A stretch of 64,000 bases of DNA. It comes from Branchiostoma lanceolatum. Lineage: Eukaryota > Chordata > Leptocardii > Amphioxiformes > Branchiostomatidae. A program made the position numbers and the translations under genes. The DNA lies in the NCBI RefSeq assembly GCF_035083965.1, contig NC_089732.1, positions 13,254,924 through 13,318,923 of the forward strand. Direction: 5' to 3'. Below are positions 22,970-34,714 of the stretch, in pieces. The notes below the pieces were generated by a model. It ran no database searches, was not told where the DNA came from, and worked only from the letters and a program-made list of their open reading frames with translations. Every line of letters begins with the position of its first letter. Within the stretch, counting starts at the first letter, position 1.

Positions 22970-23945
22970 AAAGGCTTTTTCATGAGATACTGTTTTGCTT
23001 GCGTTTGGTGTCTGTGTGTATGTTTGTGTCACCGGACGCTTAAAGTCGCCATAACTGTAGAACCTGTACATGGATTGAATTGATTTTTGGTATGTGGGTG
23101 GGTGTCAGGTGGAGGAAGGTCAAGGTCGATTTTGGGCTTCCTGGCATGTGTGACTGGAACTGCAATGGCGTATTTGTTAAAATCTTAAATGTAGAAGAAC
23201 TGAAGAGTGGATGGACAGATCGTCATGTTCTTTGGTACACAGGTAGGTTAGACCAAGTTGTACACACTTAAGTGCAAACTATGCAAATGAGACCGAATTT
23301 GCATAAGTTAGGAGGTAAATCGTTTGCATGTGTGTCGTCGGATGCTTAAAGTCAGCATAAGTGTAGAACGTGTAGATGGATTGTAATGATATTTGGTATG
23401 TGGGTATGCGCTGGGAGGAGAATGGTCAAGGTCGATTTGGGGCCCCCTGGTTTGTGTCCCTGGAACTGCAATGGCCTATTTGTAAAAATGTTCTAAAGGG
23501 GAATAACTGAAGAAAGGAACAACAGATTTTCATGTTATTTGGTACACAGGTAGGTTGGACAGAGATGTACACACTGAAGTGCAAATCACGCAAAGTTAGT
23601 GTCTTTGCGTGTGTGTGCGCGTGTGTGTATGTTTGTGTCACCGTGTTTGTATGTATGTGTCACCGGACGCTTAAAATCAGCATAACTGAAGAACGCGTGG
23701 ATGGATTGAAATGATATTTGGTATGTGGGTAGGTGTGGGGAGGAGAAAGGTCAAGGTCGATTTTGGGCCCTCTGGTATGTGTCACTGGAACTGCAATGGC
23801 GTATTTGTCAAAATCTTCAAAGGAGAATAACTGAAGAAAGGAGCGACAGATTTTCATGTTATTTACTTGGCAGGTAGCTTAGAGAGGGATGTATACAATA
23901 AAGTGCAAATTATGCAAATTGGACTTAATTTGCCTAAGTAATGGG
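22970..23945 (+). repeat. Tandem array of an about 310-325-bp repeat (3 copies)
   Basis: Three diverged units are anchored by 'acgcttaaagtc' at about 23037, 23343 and 23668. Each has a GGTCAAGGTCGATTTTGGGC block, an ACTGGAACTGCAATGGCGTA block, a 'tttggtacacaggtaggtt' block and a final block with inverted ATGCAAAT / ATTTGCAT octamers. No open frame is preserved. Confidence 0.75.
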
Positions 23946-24440
23946 AAAATCTATATTTGCAGTGTTGGCCATTGTGGCACTTCTAACAGCTGTTAGTGTT
24001 GATAGCGAAAGTGGGTCAATGTGGAACCTGAGCCCCCGACAGCTGCAGGTGGCCGGGGGTCATACCATTGAGCGATATAGAATGGGGGGAACTGGTTTAA
24101 TACAAAAAAAAGTTTCATGGAGATTTTGGGTCCTAAGACTCTTGTTATTGATTGATTTTCATTTCTCCCAGTGAGACGCCGTCTTGGAAACGTGACGTTC
24201 TTTGGAAAATCTACGGAATGGCAAAATCCGTCCCCACAATTACAACACCGCGCAAGCTGGTTTTGTTTTGATAGTTTTTCCTGTAACCTTGGGTAGTTGT
24301 AGTCACGCTGGGTCGTGTAATTAGCTGGGATAACAACCAGTCTGATAAAAAGTTTGGCGGGAACAACCGCTAGTCTATTTGGACGAGTCATGTACTCTGC
24401 GGGACATTCCATTCACAACCTTGGGGAGTAGTGAAAGACT

Positions 24441-24573
24441 AATCTCCAAGCAGATGTTGGGTAGAAAATAGTTACGTTTTCTGATTGGCTGACAGTTGGG
24501 GAAGAGGACTGTCAGAAAAAACAGCCAATCAGAAAACTGAACGATTTTCTACCTCAACATCTGCTTGGAAATT
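24441..24573. mobile_element. MITE with AATCTCCAAGCAGATGTTG termini
   Basis: Inverted arms begin AATCTCCAAGCAGATGTTG and end AACATCTGCTTGGAAATT. They share TTTTCTGATTGGCTG / CAGCCAATCAGAAAA and leave a short loop. The same terminal motif occurs singly near 32450, 41475 and 49255, and in variant form at 34409, 34559 and 46348. Confidence 0.75.
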
Positions 24574-24894
24574 GGCTATAAAATCGCGCCATAGCGTAGC
24601 TACATTGCACTATTAAAATTGAAGAAAAAAAATCGTCTTTTCGACCGAAGAGACACAGAAAAACAGAGAGATCTCTACTCCAGAGAGCGAGTCTGTTACC
24701 TATTCCTATTTAATTTGTAGGCACGTGCCCTGGTCGTTTCAAAACAACAGTTCGCGTACATGTTCACAAGAGAAGGTGTTTACGTAGTGTTTTCAACGGC
24801 TAGACTGACAGGTGGATAAAGCAAAACAGGCCTTAGGCTGCCCTCCTGGCCCTCCCTGTGCGTCAACTGACAGATGCACAGAGAAAACACACCG

Positions 24895-25132
24895 TTAGCC
24901 TGGGTGCCAGATCACCGCGCTCCTTGCGCTACTCCTTCGGCCGGGGAAGCAACTCGCGCCGCCGCCACAAATAGCACACGGCCCACTATTAGCTCTCACG
25001 CGGGGTAGCGCGATAGAAATCAGAGTTCGGCTGCCAAGCGCTCCCGGTTGCCAACTCTATCCCAACTACTAGGTCTTCCCCGCTCAAAAGGGGTTATCAT
25101 CGCATCGCGCGAAAGGTCTGGTATCCAGGCTA
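24895..25132. mobile_element. hAT-like MITE (TTAGCCTGG...GGCTA) with perfect 8-bp target duplication
   Basis: The 238-base element has termini TTAGCCTGGGTGCCAG and CTGGTATCCAGGCTA. ACACACCG lies immediately on both sides (24887-24894 and 25133-25140). An 8-base target duplication is the hAT hallmark. It is GC-rich and non-coding. Related termini occur at 26620-26702 and 49644-49810. Confidence 0.8.
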
Positions 25133-25434
25133 ACACACCGTCGGTAGAGACACATGTTCGAGCGACAAGGAACATGGGACCTTCTTCTGTCAGAACGCCG
25201 CAGCGTTGACATAAAGCACGATGAGGTGTCGTCGTTTTTATCTATAGAGAGCTGTATTTTATCTTTGACACCTTTAGGTTGTTCCCCAGAGGTCATGAAA
25301 GTATTCATGAATTTTATGGTTCAACCAGCTCCGCTATCGTCTGTGGTTTATCAATTGTAACTTTTCTTTCAGCTTCCAAACACGCAAACTTTAGATCGAA
25401 TGTTTGCCTGTCGATAATGTTATATTTTTCTTAG

Positions 25435-25860
25435 CTGCAAGTGTCACTTGAGGACAGGAGAACAATGTCCAGACTTTGCATGATGTACAAGATGACTAAT
25501 AAACTTGTGGACGTACCGACTGATAAGTATCTAATGCCAGCTCAGAAGAGGCCCAGAAATAGTCATGCTTTTAAGTACCAGAGTTATCAGCCAAGGATTG
25601 ATGTGTTCAAAAATTCGTATTTCCCGAGAACCATAGTAGAATGGAACTCGTTGTCATCAAGTACTGTAGGAGCTTCCTCACTAAGTAGCTTTAAAGAACG
25701 GTTGCAGTCAGATATGCAAAGACTAGGTGTAACAGACCGTTCGGTGTAATATGACCAGCTGCTGCCGCGCCGCGTGCCTGCGAAGCTGGTGTGTTACGCC
25801 TAATGGCGGTTATACCGGCTATATAGATACAGATAGATACAGATACAGAAGTCGAGGGAT
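25435..25860 (+). mobile_element. 5'-truncated non-LTR retrotransposon: reverse transcriptase C-terminal tail and 3' UTR, copy A
   Basis: The frame 25441-25749 encodes the usual end of a LINE ORF2: LEDRRTMSRLCMMYKMTNKL, then [16 protein letters not shown] and a final SFKERL helix. A short UTR with CAGCTGCTGCCGCGCCGCGT follows and ends in (ATACAGAT)n. Everything upstream of the tail is missing. Sister copies are at 54965-55300 and 60455-60575 (+) and 47812-48075 (-). Confidence 0.8.
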
Positions 25861-26530
25861 TTCGAAAAAAGATTTATCAACTCACAAAATCACCCGATAA
25901 ATCAGGTCTACATCTTATAATAAAGTTATATAACGTTAGCTGCTGCACAAGAAGAATGATTTTTTTTAAGGAGAAAATCAAGACTGTTGGTAGATTTCTT
26001 TCGTCGCATAAAATCCCGTTGCACTCAAATTATAGAATCAGTATTGTACCGGACTAACGTTTTGTTTCACATTTGTTATCTGGCTTTTAACTTAACTGCA
26101 CTGTACCTGAATTTGAATTTGATTTTTACCTGAATTGTTACCATCCACAGTTCATATAATTCCTAGTCTTCCAGACTGACTGACTTTATTGTATGATCGA
26201 TTGTGTACTGTATAATCCGAAAATGTGTACTGTAAACAAGAGTCTTTGAAGAGACCGTGTTTTGAAACTCCCCCGGTGTAAACACGTAAAACCACGTTCA
26301 TAACACCTGGTTTTTATCATCGCGGCGACTTTTACTTTCTTTTCTTGCTGCCTTTGTCCTGTCCCCTGTTGTTTGTATACAACAGATGTCCAATTAACTC
26401 ACTTGGTGGATGACACGTTTATTCATTGATTCCATCTGTCATCTTTTGAATGTATTGTCCCTCGCTGTGATGAGGACTTCTTGTTGAAAAGTGCCCCTCC
26501 CATGACAGTGAGCGGCCTTTTTAATTATCA

Positions 26531-26587
26531 CATGCCCCATTTTCTGTCGGCACTTGGTGGTAAATGCCGACAGAAAACGGGCCATAT
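26531..26587. repeat. Short palindrome
   Basis: Arms related to TGCCCCATTTTCTGTCGGCA and its complement face each other across a loop of about 14 bases. A minimal foldback element or MITE relic. Confidence 0.65.
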
Positions 26588-26619
26588 GATAGAAAGATCA
26601 CAGTCTTCTCTACCAACCT

Positions 26620-26702
26620 AATAGCCTGAGTGTCATCCTGTTTCAGGATCTTTCAGGTGAAAATTAGGGCCTGGAACTGAAACAGGATGACACTCAGGCT
26701 AC
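26620..26702. mobile_element. 83-bp hAT-like MITE with 8-bp target duplication
   Basis: Inverted arms AGCCTGAGTGTCATCCTGTT and its complement lie between two copies of ACCAACCT (26612-26619 and 26703-26710). The termini relate it to the elements at 24895 and 49644. Confidence 0.8.
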
Positions 26703-27084
26703 ACCAACCTCTACGTAGTGTCCTACTTTAGGGGTGGTTCATTTTAGCAAGGAGATGATTTTAGATATTGTCGAAGGAGAATACTTCGCGATCTATTAGT
26801 TTACTAATAGTAAATGGAGGGTGTGCGAAGATTCTCTGACTGCGCAACTTCGGATGATCAAAATCCCTACAATTGGAAGAACTTTAGGGGTTCCCTCAGC
26901 CAATCAGGAGCAAGAATTTGATTAAATCCACCTAGAAACGTTTGATGAACAAATATAGAATAGCCCCATTTGTACCTCCCAGACCTCTTGTAAAAGCCCT
27001 TTGTCCGTGTGACGTTTGATAAATGAGGACAAGTGGTCGCAATTTTCACCGGCCCACCTCTGGGACGTCACCGGGCGCACGGGG

Positions 27085-27200
27085 GGCTCCAGGGTCGTTC
27101 TATCAATTATCTCTGCGGACCAATCCTGGCACAGGTAACTAGGCGAGCTCGGTTGATTGACAGCTGTCTGTTACGACTTTTTCGTTCTCTATTTGAAAAG
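27085..27200 (+). repeat. Dispersed repeat, copy 1
   Basis: The block containing GTTCTATCAATTATCTCTGC and GGTAACTAGGCGAGCTCGGT recurs, complemented, at 31790-31895. Both copies end at the 'gttctctttt' border next to a diverged flank. Not recognised further. Confidence 0.7.
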
Positions 27201-28134
27201 GACGACAAATTATCAGAACAATTTCTAAAACATGGTACTTTTTAAAAAACATTTAGCAATATCTATAACAATTTATGATTATATAACAATACTTCGAAAA
27301 TATTACAAATATCATCAAAACCCGTTCTGAGTCGATGATTATGAATAGCCAAACAGGAAAAATACCAAGTGTATAGCTTCTGTATATAAATCTAGAATAT
27401 GTTTCATAAACACACAGAATAAGCAATTCACTGTATATTATTGTCGTGGCACATATTCTTGGCTCAATACTACAGGTAAATCATTGAAACAAGGTTGTAT
27501 TCCAACTGGAAACAATCGTGCATGTATATATACAGATAAGTCACATTGATTGTACCAGTTTGTTTAGATTTTTTGTGCCCCCAAATTACGGTTCAACGAT
27601 CCGAACATGTAAAGGCTAGCCTAAAGACACCTGTGCACAGAGCATGATGGATTGAAACATGTCTGACCTTTCGTTCTCTTTTTATACATTAAAATGATTG
27701 GTGTATCCGTTTTCCACTGTGTTTGCGTCGTATACTAGTAGTGTAAGGTGTGAAAAACATAAACATAAGGCCATTCTTCCCACTATAATGTTTAGTCAAG
27801 AATGTAGCATTTGTTTCTCGTTTGTGTTGGATTGTGAGTTTACAGCAACAGTTTGGTGCCCGGGTCATGTTGTGACATTCGGGTCCTCTGATTCGGTTGG
27901 TATGCCGTCGGACAACCTTGAACGATTGCTCTGTAGGGGCAAACCATTACTGTTCCGAGGGTGTGCCCACTTTAAACTGGTCCACCCACAATGTTGTAAA
28001 ACTCCTATTGTTAACTCTCTATTTATTTAGATGCTCCTTGAGATAGCTATATAGTGATACATTATTCGGTGTGATATTTACTTTAAAACGCAATAGTCGC
28101 TGTCTAAGTTTTACTTGATATGTTGGTACAAGTC

Positions 28135-28420
28135 AAGTCAAGTCAAAGTTTATTGCACAACGATTGTAACAGGTACAATGTAAGGCAAAGATAAAATACT
28201 ACTGGATACTTATATCAAACTACTAAAAAAGTAAAAGCTACTGGAACTGTCAGGAAGGTTCTATGCTATACAATGGTTAGGTTCTAGGCTGTACAATGCT
28301 CCATTTCAAACTAAAAGAAAGCACTATCTATGTAATATTATCAGAAATATTTGATAGTTTGTTACTGCTAGGGTAGAGTTCTTCAGCCATGTAGGTATTC
28401 AATAAGTGTTATGTATGAGT
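28135..28420 (+). repeat. Dispersed repeat with 'aagtttattgcacaacgatt' start
   Basis: Its beginning resembles 61180-61330 ('gaactttattgtgcgacaat', then 'tggtacaatgtatggca'). Probably a retroelement 3' end; family not recognised. Confidence 0.5.
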
Positions 28421-28439
28421 CAGTATGACTGACTGACTG

Positions 28440-28720
28440 CGGTCCAAAATAATCGAGCCCGCCCCCGTGTAGAGCATTAACGGTTTGCCCCGTGCCCTGG
28501 CCCGTGCCTACTCCTTCCGACGGAAATGCTTCCTGCTCCCCCCTAACCTGCCCCGCGGACCTCCCCCGTCAGACGGCCCGGTGATATCGTCGGCACAGAT
28601 GTTTGCCACTCACCCGGATGGCATGTAGCCCGATCATTACTCCGTGTTAGTTTTACCAGTCCCTCTCTGCTCACGCCGTATTTCACTCCACCAACCCTCT
28701 TTCCAGATCCCCCGTTCCCA
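28440..28720. other. GC-rich unrecognised stretch
   Basis: A local rise in C+G and CpG inside an otherwise AT-rich 17-kb region. No open frame with family resemblance and no acceptor/donor pair with coding support. It could be an unannotated regulatory element or an old insertion. Confidence 0.3.
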
Positions 28721-29669
28721 GGTGAGTTGACGCTGTTCTACCTGACGTTTTGACATGTTTACGTCGCCATCTTTCCCTCTGTTTACCGAGCTAAACTTCG
28801 GTCTACTACCAACTCGCTGTGGCGTTACGTCGAAGACAAATATGACAATCGTTTTGACAGCTGTTCTTGTTTCTCGCAGCATTGAGGCACGTACCGTTGT
28901 ACAATTGTCTGTCTACGGGCTATCTATGTAGCTTTGCGTTCAATATGTAAACATATATATGACCTTAATGTTAAGTTTTAGACGATCATTTGAGAATGTG
29001 TCAGTTTGTAACTTGCATTCTCCAGCTGCAAGCGTGACGCAATATCCGTGTTTTGGTTGTTGATTGCAGAAGCATGCGGATGTGAGCTTTTTCCATCAGC
29101 CCCCGATTATCATATTAAAATTCAGGGCGTTACGCCATCTACAACAACTGTCACGTCCCACGAATTATAGCCAGGTATAATTTAACGTGTGGCTTCATTT
29201 GGTATTCAGGGCTCTACATGAAATCGACGGCGGGCTGGGCAACAATCGTGCTATGACCTATTTTCTGGCCCGATCAAATTTGACGCCACCCCTCCTATCA
29301 GTATCAGATCCAGAGTATCAGATCAGTGTTGGTATATTCGTCGTGTTTCGTCTTAGTCATGTTTATATCAATCAATGTACTTTAATATGGAAAATCTCTC
29401 TTTCTAAAAGGTCAACTATTTCACATTCTTTGCCATACGAGCGAGCAGTTTTGAGTATGTATTTGTGAGTTCTCTTCCTTCCTATCTTCTGTACAGCAAC
29501 GTCATTGTATTGCCATATCCGACTTTTAGTGGATAAACGGCCGCCCGTGCATGTGTCAAAACATTGCGTTGTTGTTGTTTTTGTTGTCGTTGTTTATCAA
29601 ACATGTGACAAACTAAACTTTTCGCTTGTCCTTGATCGTAAGATAAATGCTGCAAATTTCTGATAAACC

Positions 29670-29706
29670 AAGGAGGTTGAAATTACTAGTATTTTAACCT
29701 CCTTGC
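29670..29706. repeat. Short hairpin, CAAGGAGGTT family
   Basis: CAAGGAGGTTGAAATTACTA is followed by TTTTAACCTCCTTG. Same foldback family as 22253-22293. Confidence 0.7.
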
Positions 29707-29826
29707 ATAAACTTTGCTTGAAAAGACCGTCTCTCAGCTGCTAGTTCCAACCGTTTGTTGACACTCCCATGTAACCGACCGTGGTAACCTCGGTCCCGGC
29801 TACTTACACTCCATACTAGTGACGAT

Positions 29827-30258
29827 GTGCTAATTGGCACTGCAGAGGCATCAGTTTTCCAGCCATGTCCCAGCAGATGTTCACAACTGTACCCTCTGTT
29901 TGAAGAACGAAACGAAACAGCGCTGTACAAGGCTCATATAGCAGAGTCAATAACCCAGCTCCCAGCCAACTCCATTAGGAATTCGAAACGTACCATTTTA
30001 GTATACTGGAAGCACTCCCAAGAGAACTGGGTACAAGGCTACCCACGTGCTGTACATGTGTTGGACCTAACGACCCATATCATATCACATTCCGACATGT
30101 CCAAATACACAACATATGGAAGAGGATACACAACAACGCGGGATGAAATATCCCTGGGCAATATTTTAGGTCCTTCCCAAAATGGAATAAGAGAACTAGT
30201 CCAACATGTCTTGTTATGTCTATTTTTCTTGAAAGCAAATGTTGTTGCCTTAGTATGA
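29827..30258 (+). other. Unassigned 143-codon open frame
   Basis: This is the longest frame in the 17-kb receptor-upstream stretch. It shows no motif, transmembrane segment or domain I can name. Its composition and neighbourhood suggest a decayed mobile element or chance. Confidence 0.2.
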
Positions 30259-31129
30259 CTTACACATGTTTCGAAGAAATCTACTCTACTCTACACTTCT
30301 ATATTCGATACATAAATGCCACGTGGTTATGATATATTCATCCTGCACCAACTTAGACCGTCACTGTCAACTACGTTTTATTAAGTGTGTCAAAGGTCTG
30401 TTCATTCTTTGACATATATTTACGTTTTTTTTTTCAAAACGCCTCCTCCATTACCATTCTGCCTGGTAGATGTATCTGCATCTTAATTTCTTACAAGTAT
30501 TTTGAGAAGGCGCATCGAGTTTATTTGCCTCTTAAAAAGCAACAGGCTCAATCTATAAAACATAACATCTTGCTAAAACGGAGATTTTATAGGTCACCTT
30601 CCAGGTTTGGCACCAACTCCATGTTCCTAAAAATCACACGGACACGCTATGTCTTGTGTGCAGTATTCTGACAGACTTGTCTCAGTTTTTACCATCTGTC
30701 GTTCCAAGTTCCTCTCCTATCGTGCACATGTGCGAAATGACCTTCAGGGACGACTTGACCTTCACAAAGACGTTCTAAAGCTCCTCAGGGTTGTCTTTTA
30801 TGCACGAGGTGTCGCAGTCTGGAGGCTTCTAGTAGTGACATTTTCAACAAGATTGGCAACATAAAAAGATGTTGCCATGGCGACGCTGGTCTCTGTTAAC
30901 GTTTTCGTTTTTAGCCCACGTGCAAATAAGGACCTCGCATAAATCATATCAGTCAATCACCTTCTCTACCAAAATAACTTAAATAGTCCAATGTACGAAA
31001 ATCTTGTTTTCACAAAAAAAGATATCGTACCATTTCCTCATAAATTATGTATATGAGGCCCTCTATGCAAGATTTGTGTCTAATAGTGGCCACATTTACT
31101 TAACTTCCAAATGGTGCCAAAATGAAATC

Positions 31130-31340
31130 CCCATCATTTACCACTATGGATTTATAGTATTTTGTCATTAATTATGCAAATTAAGTATCAATTTGCATAA
31201 TTGATATCTATCGATATTTATCTCTTTCTCAGTTACATATGCCATGTGTTTGAGAGTCTTATAATAGAATTCAGCTGATTTATTAACTGTCCTCATTAAT
31301 TATGCAAATCAGATATTGATTTGCATAATTGGCATATGAT
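31130..31340. repeat. AT-rich repeat with paired inverted octamer motifs
   Basis: Two foldbacks, near 31168-31205 and 31292-31330, each contain TTATGCAAAT facing ATTTGCATAA. The same pairing closes the tandem units at 22970-23945 and recurs near 45860-45900, so it belongs to a dispersed repeat rather than to a single enhancer. Confidence 0.55.
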
Positions 31341-31429
31341 TATGTAAATCATCACTTAAGCTATCTACACACCAAAAATTATGATGATCCGTTATCCCCT
31401 TCTTGCGTTATTCTCTTTCAAAGTTTGAG

Positions 31430-31895
31430 TCAAAATCAGCTCCTGCAGTTCCAAGAAAAGCCGCTAGGGGGTCCAAATCTACAGGACATATTTTCCTAAG
31501 AAAGAGCTATCCACCACACTTAAAAATCATGACTATAGAATGTTCAGAAGACGAGATTTGAAAGGTGAAAGTTCCCCTGCAGTACCATAGAAAGTCGCTA
31601 GGGGGCCCAAAATCCAATCATTACAAAGTCTCCCACAGACCTACCCACCTGCAAAATATGAAGACAATACATCCAGGCATTCTTGAGTTATTGGCCCATG
31701 GACTTTCACATTCCTGTACAATTCCTAGAATTCTTGCAATCTGCACACGATATAGTAGATATTTGGCTTGCCCCTGAGGCGTCGCCAAAAAGAGAACGAA
31801 AAAAGTCGTAACAGACAACAGCTGTCAATCAACCGAGCTCGCCTAGTTACCTGTGCCAGGATTGGTCCGCGGAGATAATTGATAGAACGACCTCG
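31430..31895 (-). repeat. Dispersed repeat cluster (complement of parts of 45400-45830 and 27085-27200)
   Basis: Two 'gccgctagggggtccaaatc'-like blocks lie at 31460 and 31600. The border 'cccctgaggcgtcgccaaaa' near 31770 corresponds to the complement of the stretch at about 45398-45470. The last hundred bases are the complement of 27085-27200. Composite of old repeats. Confidence 0.55.
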
Positions 31896-32500
31896 ATGAC
31901 TACCCATTCTGCATGTATGCATGCATGTGGTTACTTTTATTACCTCCTTCGAGAATTAGAATGTTAACTTTTAACAGCGGTTGCTTGTGTGTTTTCTGTC
32001 TCTACTTGTAACCACGATAACTTAAAAGTTATTAATTGACTACACGGATTTTTGAGGGATAGAACTTATCAATTTTTTTAAATTCTTTTAGGATCTTTTA
32101 GAGATTTGTCTTTGAAAATTCCATAACCAAGTATCTTAGAAGGAATTGTGTGAGTAAACCATGTAGTAGTGTCTATTCCGTCTATTCAATTGGTAGAGAG
32201 GTGTCCGTGAACTATGGACCTTTCTATAACCAGTTGCATGTCGAACGTAGTTGTCACATTGTTGAAGTCACTCTCGTCTATCGGGGGGCTTAGAAAGGTC
32301 AAGTTCTGCAAGTTCTCTATTTTTAGACAGAAGACGACTGTGTTTGGAAACATGAGCATTCATGCGAACCATACGGTACCATATATGATACACAAGAAAT
32401 GCAGTTTGTTACAGAAACGGGGAGCTAGGAAAACGTAACAACTTTTCCTTCCAACATCTGCTTGGAGATTAGACGGAACTGACATTTCATCATCTTGTAA

Positions 32501-32737
32501 AGCCCCTGTCACACTTGTGCGTATATACATGACCGCATGTGTTGCATATTAACATTTTTTGTGTGTTTTAGGTTAATTTTGCAGCCGAAGAAGTCATTTC
32601 TTTGGTTCGATAACTAGGCTGCACACCGATGGGCAAAGTAGAAAACAGCTTCTTCCCTGCAAACTTTACATTAACCAAAAAAATGTTCATGCGCAACTCA
32701 TACGCACTTGAATATACGCACAAGTATGACAGGGCCT
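32501..32737 (+). mobile_element. MITE with TAA target duplication (Harbinger-like), copy 1
   Basis: Ends AGCCCCTGTCACACTTGTGC and its complement (ending TGACAGGGCCT) are flanked by TAA on both sides. The interior has GAAGAAGTCATTTCTTTGGT. The inverse copy is at 35964-36170. Confidence 0.75.
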
Positions 32738-34309
32738 TAACGCTACTAAGGTGTCGTGCGACAAGCCCTCACCACCAATGACGAGGAAAATAACTCTCCG
32801 AATTTGCAACGCTTGATGTCTGATACTCAGCCCACTCTCAGCATCTTTATCCGCTGGTTTTGCAATACGTGCTGTGCCTAATGTCTTCTCCCTCCCAAGA
32901 ACGGTGAAAAAGTCACGCCAAGGTCACGGTCAGGAACACTAAAAGTTCCGCGCGGGCCAAGCACAGCACGTATGGAGCTCGTTCCCATGTTGTGTTCGGC
33001 ACGCAATATCAGGCACGAGACATCTCCCAGGGCGGTTGTAACTTAATTAGACGTCCTATATAAGCATACATTGGAGAGACGTAGAAATTCATTCCGACCT
33101 TTCATTAATGGTGGGTAATGTTATCAGGGATGTTACGGAAACGTCACGAAGTACATCGATTGATAGGAAGACGTGAGATAGGTTTAGCTCTCATATGTCA
33201 ATTTTCCTGAAGCCGTAAAAATTTAACAGGAACGTCAGAAGTTTGGGCATGGGGAGTTCTATGCGAGCGATTTGATTAATAGTAAAGGTTTCGAATTGCC
33301 CGATTGCCCCTACCAGTACCTTTGTATTAGATCAACAGGCAATAATCTATTTCATTGATAGTCAGTTTTTGTTAGTCTCTACCAGACTATTAAAACCGCG
33401 CCGGCTAAAGGTACTTTGGTAGAACATTTGCCGGGGGACTTTGGCCATGGAGGGTAACATTCGCAGACGCAGTTGCAATATTGGACCCTATCCCCGTAGC
33501 CGACTCCCTTCATACAATTGACTCTATTTGGCCAGTTTCTACTTTTTTCCCAGCGACCAGCGGAGGATGGTAGAGCCTAGGTTTTTGTGGTCTCACTTCG
33601 ACTGCGATCGCCTTTGCATGTCCATGTAAATTATGTTCTGTTCTGTCTTCTGGGATAGCCTCGCGAACAGAACAGAGCAGAGTCACCAGGGTGCCTGTTG
33701 GAGACCATAAAAAGCTTCATATAGGACCTGTTTACTAGGCTTTTTTTTTACGGCCAAACAGTTCCTTATCGGACTATTAAATACCCATAAAACCTTTAAA
33801 GTTCTCGATCTTCGCGACTATTCAAAATAGATCAGAAGGCTCCCTACGGGGTTTAAAGAGAAACCGGATCATTAACTGACAAAAGTCCTCCCTACTTGAT
33901 GGCGATGACAGCTGGTCACAGAGGATGAACGAAAATGAACAAAGAATATTTTATTTTGGTGGTTTTACAAATGCACAAATCAAATTTAGTTCAATCTTTA
34001 AGAAATTGGGTTCTCTCTGCGCTCTGTATAAGCATGTTCCTCTGAGATCCTGTTGTTTGAGACTTTGTACTGTCACCTCTACTGTGATTTGTGACAGCAT
34101 GTGCGACTAGAGGTCACGCACCTCACAGCTACTCCCAGAGCGCGGCGATCTGTCTACTGACCCGCGGCGCCTCATGTGAAGTTGGCAAGATGTCAATAGG
34201 CTATAAAAACACATTTTAGGTCATACAGACTCCGTTAGAAGATCACCATGTTATGACATGCCATGTATATATATACCTATAAATATAGAACCCACAGACT
34301 CTTTCCAGG

Positions 34310-34630
34310 TTTGTACTGCAGATCAAGAACACATACAAACAAGGGAATGGACAAGACTGATAAACTCTTTACTATTACAGAATGATTGTTGCTATAATAC
34401 ACTGCCTCCAAGCAGATGTAGAGGGGCAAGAAATGTTTCTTTAGTGTAATTCTTTTTATTTGGCAGGCAGGCCTAACACATACAAAGAAGGGAACGGATA
34501 ACACTAACAAACTCTTTACTATTACAGAAAGATTGTTACTCTGGTATGATGTATTGCCTCCAAGTAGATGTAGAGGGGCTAGAACTGTTTCTTAAATGTT
34601 TTGATTTGGTAGGCAGGCCTAACAGGTTTG
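34310..34630 (+). repeat. Direct duplication of an about 170-bp unit upstream of the receptor coding exon
   Basis: The block 'acacatacaaacaagggaat ... aaactctttactattacag ... cctccaagcagatgtagagg' occurs at about 34330-34440 and again at 34478-34590. Each copy contains a CTCCAAGCAGATG-type motif and a TTACTATTACAG acceptor-like sequence. Confidence 0.7.
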
Positions 34631-34714
34631 ATGATGTGAATTTCGTACATTCCTGATTACAATATTTAAGACGTTTTTTTCTTGTTCTTTTTAGGAATTG
34701 TTAAAGTAACAACG

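Noticed and set aside
23941..24174. Short frame starting MGKSIFAVLAIVALLTAVSV, like a signal peptide
   Set aside because: It begins inside the last unit of a dispersed tandem repeat, has no conserved continuation and ends without a domain or plausible splice pairing. Chance hydrophobic start.
29827..30258. 143-codon frame as a protein-coding gene
   Set aside because: No domain, signal or conserved motif, in a repeat-rich stretch; kept only as an unassigned frame with low confidence.
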